A DNA stretch of 39,768 nt from an uncultured bacterium. Lineage in GTDB: Bacteria; Actinomycetota; Actinomycetes; S36-B12; CAIYMF01. The notes below the pieces were generated by a model. It worked only from the letters and a program-made list of their open reading frames with translations. It was not told where the DNA came from and ran no database searches. The position numbers were made by a program, and so were the translations under genes. The DNA lies in the NCBI GenBank assembly GCA_903826575.1, contig CAIKEU010000004.1, positions 1 to 39,768 of the forward strand, read 5' to 3'. Positions 34,312-39,768 of this stretch are shown here, piece by piece. The stretch's first letter is position 1; the number at the start of each line of letters is the position of its first letter.

Positions 34312-34328
34312 CACACACCGAGTGTGTG
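34312..34328. repeat. 17-bp palindrome before the RodZ-like gene
   Basis: CACACAC-CGA-GTGTGTG is a perfect 7-bp inverted repeat ending 14 bp before the GTG start. It could be an operator or a small hairpin in the leader. Nothing else was seen in the 108-bp gap to ftsK. Confidence 0.45.
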
Positions 34329-34406
34329 CCCGTGCAACAACCCCGCGTTAGTAATCGTACGCCTTGAACTGCCCAACCAGGGCAGATCAGGTCGGCGTCC
34401 ACGCGG

Positions 34407-37145
34407 CTACTCGCCTAACGTCGCAAGGATGTCTTCGAGTTCCTCGGCACTGACAAGAACCTCGCGAGCCTTGCTGCCCTCAGACGGCCCGACGATCCCG
34501 CGGGTTTCCATCAAGTCCATGAGTCGACCCGCCTTGGCAAAGCCAACACGCAACTTGCGCTGCAGCATCGACGTTGAACCAAACTGCGAGGTCACCACCA
34601 GTTCGACGGCCTGACGCAAGATGTCGAGATCGTCACCGATCTCTTCGTCCACATCCTTTTTCGCCGCCACGGGAGCTGCCATGTCTTCGCGATACGCCGG
34701 TGCCATTTGCGTTTTGCAGTGAGCGACGATGCTGCGGATCTCATTCTCGCTGACCCAGGACCCTTGAATGCGAATCGCCTTGTTCGCACCCATCGGCAAG
34801 AAGAGCGCATCTCCCTGGCCTACGAGCTTCTCCGCACCGGGCTGGTCGAGAATGACTCGACTGTCGGCAAGGCTTGAGGTCGCGAACGCCAATCGACTCG
34901 GCACGTTCGCTTTGATCAGGCCAGTGACCACATCAACACTCGGACGCTGCGTGGCCAGGACGAGGTGGATACCCGCCGCGCGAGCAAGTTGGGTAATACG
35001 AACGATCGAGTCTTCAACATCACGAGGTGCGACCATCATAAGGTCGGCCAACTCGTCAACAACCACAAGCAGATACGGGTACGGCGTTATGACCCGCTCG
35101 CTGCCCGGAAGTGGCTTCACCTGTCCGGCGCGAACCGCTTTGTTGAAGTCGTCAATATGGCGATATCCGAAGTGCGCGAGATCGTCGTAACGCATATCCA
35201 TTTCACGAACAACCCACTGCAATGCTTCAGCAGCCTTCTTCGGGTTCGTGATGATCGGTGTGATGAGGTGTGGCACGCCCTCATACGCAGTGAGTTCAAC
35301 GCGCTTGGGATCAATCAAGACCATGCGGACTTCGTCAGGTGTTGAACGCATCAGCACACTCGTGATGAGAGTGTTCATGCACCCAGACTTACCGGCACCC
35401 GTGGCTCCAGCAACGAGAATGTGCGGCATTTTCGCGAGGTTGGCGCAGACAAATCCACCCTCAACATCTTTGCCAAGTCCAACCAGCATCGGATGGTGAT
35501 CGCCCGATGCCGTCTTGCTACGAAGAACATCACCAAGGCTTACCAGTTCGCGATCAGTGTTCGGAATTTCGATACCGATCGCAGACTTGCCCGGGATCGG
35601 GGACAGGATGCGAACATCCGCGCTCGCCACCGCATACGAGATGTTCTTACTTAGGGCGGTAACACGTTCAACCTTGACGGCCGGACCAAGTTCAACCTCG
35701 TAGCGCGTAACGGTCGGTCCACGCATGTAGCCAGTGACCTGCGCATCAATCCCGAACTGGTCAAGCACTCCAGTTAGTGAAGCGACGACGGCATCGGATG
35801 CCTTACTCGTCACCTTCGGTGCTGCGCCCGGCTTGAGTAACTGCGTGTCTGGAAGTTCGTAGACAACATCACCGGCAAGTGGTAATTGTTCAATGACATC
35901 AGGGTTTTCCGGAAGTTGCTTTGCCGCGCGTCGCTTAGGCTTAACCACCTCACCGGTTGTTAAGTCAACAATAAGGGTTGAGACATCATCCGGATCCGCG
36001 TCGACATCTTCTTGCACGTCAAACTCGGCGAGCGCAATTTCAAGCGGATCTGATATGTCGATCTTGATTGATTCTGTGAGCTGCTCATCAGGGGCTATGT
36101 CATCAGGTGACCCATGACGGAACCAGCGACCGCGACGCTTTGTGGGCTCAGCCAGTAGCGGCGTTTCGAAGGCTTCATCCCCCGCAAGTGCGCCTAGATC
36201 AACTGCGCTCGCCGACCTGCCCCGACGCCACGTGGCCGCCGCATCGAGATCGTCAACACCCTCGTCACCTTCGGGAGTGCCGAAGATACGAGCGTTGATC
36301 GAGCGTACGCGTTCTGGGATAGCTGAAACCGGGGTCGCCGTCACAACGAGGATGCCGAAGAAGGCCAGAAGGATGAGGAACAGCGCGGCAACGATCGGGT
36401 GAGTAGCAGAAACCATGGGTGCTGACGAAAGCCACCCAATCCATCCACCGCCGGAAGCCATCGCCTCGGCACCATCAGCGGGAACCGGTGTGCCATGAAT
36501 GATGTGCACGAGGCCACATGCGGCGAGTACGAGAGCTCCGCCACCGATCGTCACGCGACCTGTCGTTGCACTTTCGTCTGGATGGCGCAGTACTCGCCAC
36601 GCGAGCCCGAGCAGTAGGAACGGAAGCACCCAATCGAGGCTTCCCATCGCGCCGGTCACCAAGAAACTGGTAATGCCACCGAGGCCGGCCGAGATGTTCC
36701 ACCACGTCGCGAAGGCGACCAAGATCGCCAGCGCAATGAACATGAGGCCAAGCCCGTCACGGCGATGCGCTGGGTCAAGCTCACGGGCGCCGTGGCCAAG
36801 CTTGCGCGCGCCGCCGCCTACGACATGGGCGATACCCACCCAGATCGCGGCCAGGATCCGGGCCACAGTCGTGCCGATACGGCTAAGCAGCGACGGGCCC
36901 GACTTCGCCGGAGCGGGTCGGCTTGCCGTGCGCGGCGCGGCGCTCGAGCGTGCTTTCGACGTCGGCTTGGCCTTTGCGCTGGACTGACCAGCACGTGAAC
37001 GGGACGTGCTTGATGAAGCGCGCGTCGAGGTTGACCGTGAAGCAGTCTTACTCGAGCGGGCCGCAGGGGAAGATCCACGAACCTCAACCTCAGGTTCAGC
37101 CTGAGCTGAACGAGACTGGGGCGCCGTGGAGGTACGGGTCGCCAT
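34407..37145 (-). CDS. ftsK: DNA translocase FtsK/SpoIIIE
   Basis: Predicted 912-residue division-septum DNA pump. The first 80 residues are Ser/Thr/Arg-rich and disordered. Four or so spans follow (about 95-270), then an acidic linker and the motor domain. Walker A is HILVAGATGAGKSGCMNTLI (580-588 core), Walker B is LLVVVDELADLMM, and the C-terminal gamma winged helix is VVTSQFGSTSMLQRKLRVGF with KAGRLMDLMETRGIVG, which reads polar KOPS-type sites. The ATG at 37145 lacks a ribosome-binding site but has TAACGT 8 nt upstream. It lies between rnj and the RodZ-like gene. Confidence 0.97.
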   Translation of the reverse strand: MATRTSTAPQSRSAQAEPEVEVRGSSPAARSSKTASRSTSTRASSSTSRSRAGQSSAKAKPTSKARSSAAPRTASRPAPAKSGPSLLSRIGTTVARILAAIWVGIAHVVGGGARKLGHGARELDPAHRRDGLGLMFIALAILVAFATWWNISAGLGGITSFLVTGAMGSLDWVLPFLLLGLAWRVLRHPDESATTGRVTIGGGALVLAACGLVHIIHGTPVPADGAEAMASGGGWIGWLSSAPMVSATHPIVAALFLILLAFFGILVVTATPVSAIPERVRSINARIFGTPEGDEGVDDLDAAATWRRGRSASAVDLGALAGDEAFETPLLAEPTKRRGRWFRHGSPDDIAPDEQLTESIKIDISDPLEIALAEFDVQEDVDADPDDVSTLIVDLTTGEVVKPKRRAAKQLPENPDVIEQLPLAGDVVYELPDTQLLKPGAAPKVTSKASDAVVASLTGVLDQFGIDAQVTGYMRGPTVTRYEVELGPAVKVERVTALSKNISYAVASADVRILSPIPGKSAIGIEIPNTDRELVSLGDVLRSKTASGDHHPMLVGLGKDVEGGFVCANLAKMPHILVAGATGAGKSGCMNTLITSVLMRSTPDEVRMVLIDPKRVELTAYEGVPHLITPIITNPKKAAEALQWVVREMDMRYDDLAHFGYRHIDDFNKAVRAGQVKPLPGSERVITPYPYLLVVVDELADLMMVAPRDVEDSIVRITQLARAAGIHLVLATQRPSVDVVTGLIKANVPSRLAFATSSLADSRVILDQPGAEKLVGQGDALFLPMGANKAIRIQGSWVSENEIRSIVAHCKTQMAPAYREDMAAPVAAKKDVDEEIGDDLDILRQAVELVVTSQFGSTSMLQRKLRVGFAKAGRLMDLMETRGIVGPSEGSKAREVLVSAEELEDILATLGE

Positions 37146-37153
37146 AAAACGCC

Positions 37154-37159
37154 ACGTTA
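37154..37159 (-). promoter_or_regulatory. Candidate leaderless -10 element of ftsK
   Basis: TAACGT lies 8 nt before the ATG on the minus strand and no Shine-Dalgarno sequence is present. The rest of the 131-bp gap to rnj shows nothing recognisable. Confidence 0.35.
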
Positions 37160-37276
37160 CCTAAGCGAACCCCATTGATCACGCACGCCACACCGGTAAC
37201 ACCAGCAACAGCGAATGACCATGAATTCGAACGGGCTGAAATGTTGCAGCGGACAGGCCGATGGAGAGGCGAGCGA

Positions 37277-38962
37277 TTAGACCTCAACGACGACGGGGAC
37301 GATCATGGGGCGACGGCGATGCTGATCGTTTACCCAGCGGCCAAGAGTGCGGCGCACGACTTGCTGCAGTGCGTACTGATCGGTTGTGCCCTCACGAAGC
37401 GAATCCTCAACGGCTTGGCGAATCTTGGCGACGACCGGGTCGAAGGCCGCGTCATCTTCAACGAAGCCGCGCGCCTGAATCTCCGGCCCAGCGGTGACCT
37501 TGCCTTCGACGGAGTCGACGACGACGAAACACGTGATGATGCCCTCGGTGCCAAGAACGCGACGATCCTTGAGCGACGACTCGGTCAGATCACCGACGCT
37601 AGCTCCGTCGACGTAGACGAAGCCACACGGCACCGCCCCAACCACACTGGCCTTCCCATCAATGAGATCGACGACTCCCCCGGCAAGGGTCAGGATTATC
37701 CGTTCAGCTGGGATACCCGTGGCCAGTGCCAGTTCGGCATTAGCTTTGAGGTGGCGCGGCTCGCCGTGAACCGGCATGACGTTGCGCGGCTGCACGATGT
37801 TGTAACAGTAAAGGAGCTCACCAGCGGCCGCGTGACCACTGACGTGAACCATCGCGTTGCCCTTGTGAACAACCTTGGCGCCAAGTCGCGTCAACCCGTT
37901 GATGACGCGACTCACAGCGTTCTCATTACCCGGGATCAATGATGACGCCAAAATGACGGTGTCACCTGGACCTATCTTGATCTGATGATCGTTGTTGGCA
38001 ATGCGCGATAAAGCCGCCATGGGCTCCCCCTGAGATCCGGTGCACACCAAGACAACCTGGTCGTCCGGAAGTTCACTCAGCTGATCACTGGCAACGAGCA
38101 AGTTGCCGGGAATCGTTAGATACCCAAGATCTCGGGCAACACCCATGTTGCGCACCATCGAGCGGCCAAAGAACGCCACCTTGCGATTGTGTCGATGAGC
38201 TACTTCAATCATTTGCTGCACGCGGTGGACATGGGACGCGAACGAGGCGATGACGATACGTCCCTTTGCAGAGGCAAATACTCGCTCGAGCGCTGGTTCA
38301 ATCTCACGCTCGCTGGGCACGAAGCCAGGCACCTCGGCATTGGTGGAGTCGACGAGGAACATATCGACGCCGCGTTCACCAAGGCGGGCAAAAGCGCGCA
38401 GATCCGTCGTACGTCCATCGAGTGGAAGCTGATCCATCTTGAAGTCACCGGTGTGTAGCACCGTGCCGGCGGCGGTCTCGATGAACACAGCAAGCGCGTC
38501 TGGGATCGAGTGGTTCACTGCAACGAACTCGAGGGTGAACGGGCCAGCCTTGGAGACTTGGCCCTCAACGACCTCAATAGTCGAAGCCTTGATGCGGTGT
38601 TCTTTGAGCTTCGCTTCGAGCATTGCCAACGTGAGTTGTGATCCGTAGATCGGGATGTCTTGACGCTCACGCAGTAGGTACGGAACCGCGCCGATGTGGT
38701 CTTCGTGCGCATGAGTCAGGACCATGCCGTCGATCAGGTGAAGCCGGTCTCGAATGAAATCGAAGTCGGGAAGAATCAGGTCAACGCCAGGCTGTGAATC
38801 CTCCGGGAAAAGAACACCGCAGTCGACGATCAGCAGCCGGCCCGCATGCTCGAACACGGTCATATTGCGACCGATCTCTCCCAAACCTCCGAGCGGAACT
38901 ACGCGCAAGCCATTAGCTGGCAACTCTGGCGGCAAGCCAAGTTCTGGATGCGCATGAGTCAT
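37277..38962 (-). CDS. rnj: Ribonuclease J
   Basis: Predicted 561-residue metallo-beta-lactamase/beta-CASP nuclease with 5'-exo and endo activity on RNA. The zinc motif is VLTHAHEDHIGAVPYLLRER; other signature regions are LGGLGEIGRNM, HTGDFKMDQ, VDSTNAEVPGFVPSEREIEP and HVSGHAAAGELL. A C-terminal domain follows to residue 561. The ATG at 38962 overlaps the dapA stop (ATGA), a conserved actinomycete pairing. It acts with RNase Y in mRNA decay and rRNA processing. Confidence 0.97.
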   Translation of the reverse strand: MTHAHPELGLPPELPANGLRVVPLGGLGEIGRNMTVFEHAGRLLIVDCGVLFPEDSQPGVDLILPDFDFIRDRLHLIDGMVLTHAHEDHIGAVPYLLRERQDIPIYGSQLTLAMLEAKLKEHRIKASTIEVVEGQVSKAGPFTLEFVAVNHSIPDALAVFIETAAGTVLHTGDFKMDQLPLDGRTTDLRAFARLGERGVDMFLVDSTNAEVPGFVPSEREIEPALERVFASAKGRIVIASFASHVHRVQQMIEVAHRHNRKVAFFGRSMVRNMGVARDLGYLTIPGNLLVASDQLSELPDDQVVLVCTGSQGEPMAALSRIANNDHQIKIGPGDTVILASSLIPGNENAVSRVINGLTRLGAKVVHKGNAMVHVSGHAAAGELLYCYNIVQPRNVMPVHGEPRHLKANAELALATGIPAERIILTLAGGVVDLIDGKASVVGAVPCGFVYVDGASVGDLTESSLKDRRVLGTEGIITCFVVVDSVEGKVTAGPEIQARGFVEDDAAFDPVVAKIRQAVEDSLREGTTDQYALQQVVRRTLGRWVNDQHRRRPMIVPVVVEV

Positions 38963-39768
38963 GATGAAGCAAACCCCACAACTCCGCCGTCAGCTAGGCC
39001 CTCAAACAGGGCCCGCTTCTCATCGGCGGAAATAGAAAGAAGTGGTAGACGAAGCAGCCCACCACCAGGACGGCCGAGATGGGTGAGCGCAGCCTTTACC
39101 GCGATCACCCCTTGAGTAATTCCCATAACTGCCTCAGTCACAGGAACAAGCTCATCGTTCAGTTCACGTGCAAGTTCGACGTCACCTGATTCAAATGCAA
39201 GGATCATCGCCGAAATCCGGTCAGCCACAAGGTGACCCGTCACGCTCACAGCGCCAACTGCTCCCACAGAAAGCAAGGGCAGATTCATCGCGTCGTCACC
39301 CGAGTAGTAGACAAGTTCAGATCGCGACATGACCTGTTGTGACGCGAAGAGATCACCCTTGGCATCCTTGTTGGCGATGATCTGCGGGTGCTCAGCAAGA
39401 CGCAGCAACGTGGACGTGGCGATCGGAACGCCGGAGCGACCGGGAATGTCGTAGAGCATCACGGGCAGTCCCGTGGCGTCAGCAACCGCGGTGAAGTGCG
39501 CGTACAGCGAATCCTGTGGTGGCTTGTTGTAGTAAGGGGTCACCACAAGAAGTCCGTCGACGCCGGACTTTTCCGCGGCCTTACTCAGTTCGATCGTGTG
39601 CCGGGTGTCGTTCGTTCCAACGCCTGCAATCACATGTGCCCGGCTGCCCACAGCTTCAACGACGATACGTAAAAGGCGATCCTTCTCTGCATCAGACGTA
39701 GTTGGCGATTCACCCGTGGTGCCGTTGACGATGAGGCCATCGTTACCGAGATCTACTAGGTCGACGGC
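38959..39768 (-). CDS. dapA: 4-hydroxy-tetrahydrodipicolinate synthase (5' end outside window)
   Basis: The frame is open to the window edge, giving 269 visible residues; about 20-30 N-terminal residues are missing. The enzyme condenses pyruvate with aspartate semialdehyde, the first committed step to diaminopimelate and lysine. Visible features are GNDGLIVNGTTGESPTTSDA, the catalytic-Tyr region VMLYDIPGRSGV and the Schiff-base Lys in IIANKDAKGD. The ATG at 39651 is internal. It is translationally coupled to rnj. It shares its pathway with dapF in this window. Confidence 0.96.
   Translation of the reverse strand, partial: AVDLVDLGNDGLIVNGTTGESPTTSDAEKDRLLRIVVEAVGSRAHVIAGVGTNDTRHTIELSKAAEKSGVDGLLVVTPYYNKPPQDSLYAHFTAVADATGLPVMLYDIPGRSGVPIATSTLLRLAEHPQIIANKDAKGDLFASQQVMSRSELVYYSGDDAMNLPLLSVGAVGAVSVTGHLVADRISAMILAFESGDVELARELNDELVPVTEAVMGITQGVIAVKAALTHLGRPGGGLLRLPLLSISADEKRALFEGLADGGVVGFASS

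Noticed and set aside
37175-37942. 255-codon plus-strand open frame
   Set aside because: It lies antisense to rnj, which has full family motifs; composition and lack of motifs mark it as a shadow.
1-39768. tRNA, rRNA, intact insertion sequence, phage module or prophage attachment site
   Set aside because: None was recognised by eye on either strand; only the integrase-like remnant at 745-1382 indicates mobile DNA.

Overview
The window is a chromosomal segment of an actinomycete (class Actinomycetia). It has moderately high GC, many GTG starts, and a housekeeping gene order known from Streptomyces, Mycobacterium and relatives: dapA, rnj, ftsK, a RodZ-like gene, rimO, pgsA, cinA, clgR, DUF3046, recA, recX, rny, miaB, miaA, dapF, hflX, a DinG-type helicase, lexA, a LysM gene, nrdR and nrdJ. 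I cannot assign a genus. Most genes lie on the minus strand, so this order reads from the right end of the window to the left.

Positions 1-1460 look foreign. They hold the start of an anti-sigma-like membrane protein, a translationally coupled SigE-family sigma factor, and a decayed integrase-like gene that has lost its middle and its frame. The nrdJ terminator marks the junction with the core chromosome. Positions 1568-5177 are the nrdR-nrdJ unit (deoxynucleotide synthesis and its repressor) behind two NrdR-type palindromes 32 bp apart. Positions 5296-6944 hold a LysM protein and divergent lexA. The 452 bp between them carry a helically phased 11-bp repeat array, a 7-bp inverted repeat and up to five LexA-like boxes. 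Positions 7055-14661 carry the DinG-type helicase, a large membrane GGDEF/EAL protein, hflX and dapF.

Positions 14671-18289 contain accessory genes set into the conserved miaA-dapF block: a GT4 glycosyltransferase, a divergent PIG-L deacetylase, and a 27-residue-repeat LEA-like protein facing away from miaA. Positions 18299-22688 are an rny, cupin, miaB, Rv2728c-like series. Positions 22940-26232 are a second accessory insert, an MMPL exporter with a divergent MarR regulator and three similar operator-like sites between them. Positions 26204-28354 are recX, recA and DUF3046, with two recA promoters that match the known mycobacterial arrangement (a distal LexA-controlled promoter and a proximal PafBC-type one).

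Positions 28442-30366 hold a glutaredoxin, a truncated Nei/Fpg-like gene without a catalytic domain, and a clgR-tetR pair. Positions 30662-39768 are the cell-envelope, RNA-decay and lysine/peptidoglycan genes cinA, pgsA, rimO, a RodZ-like gene, ftsK, rnj and dapA; dapA is cut by the window end.

The physiological themes are DNA damage (recA, recX, lexA, helicase), tRNA and ribosome modification (miaA, miaB, rimO), RNA decay (rny, rnj), meso-diaminopimelate supply (dapA, dapF) and cell division (ftsK). Several genes lack a Shine-Dalgarno sequence but have a TANNNT hexamer 6 or 8 nt before the start codon, which suggests leaderless transcripts. I found no CRISPR array, tRNA, rRNA or intact insertion sequence. 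I see no clearly undescribed multi-gene system. The most unusual items are the 11-bp array, the catalytic-domain-less Nei fragment, the LEA-like repeat gene and the accessory regulator-operator sets.
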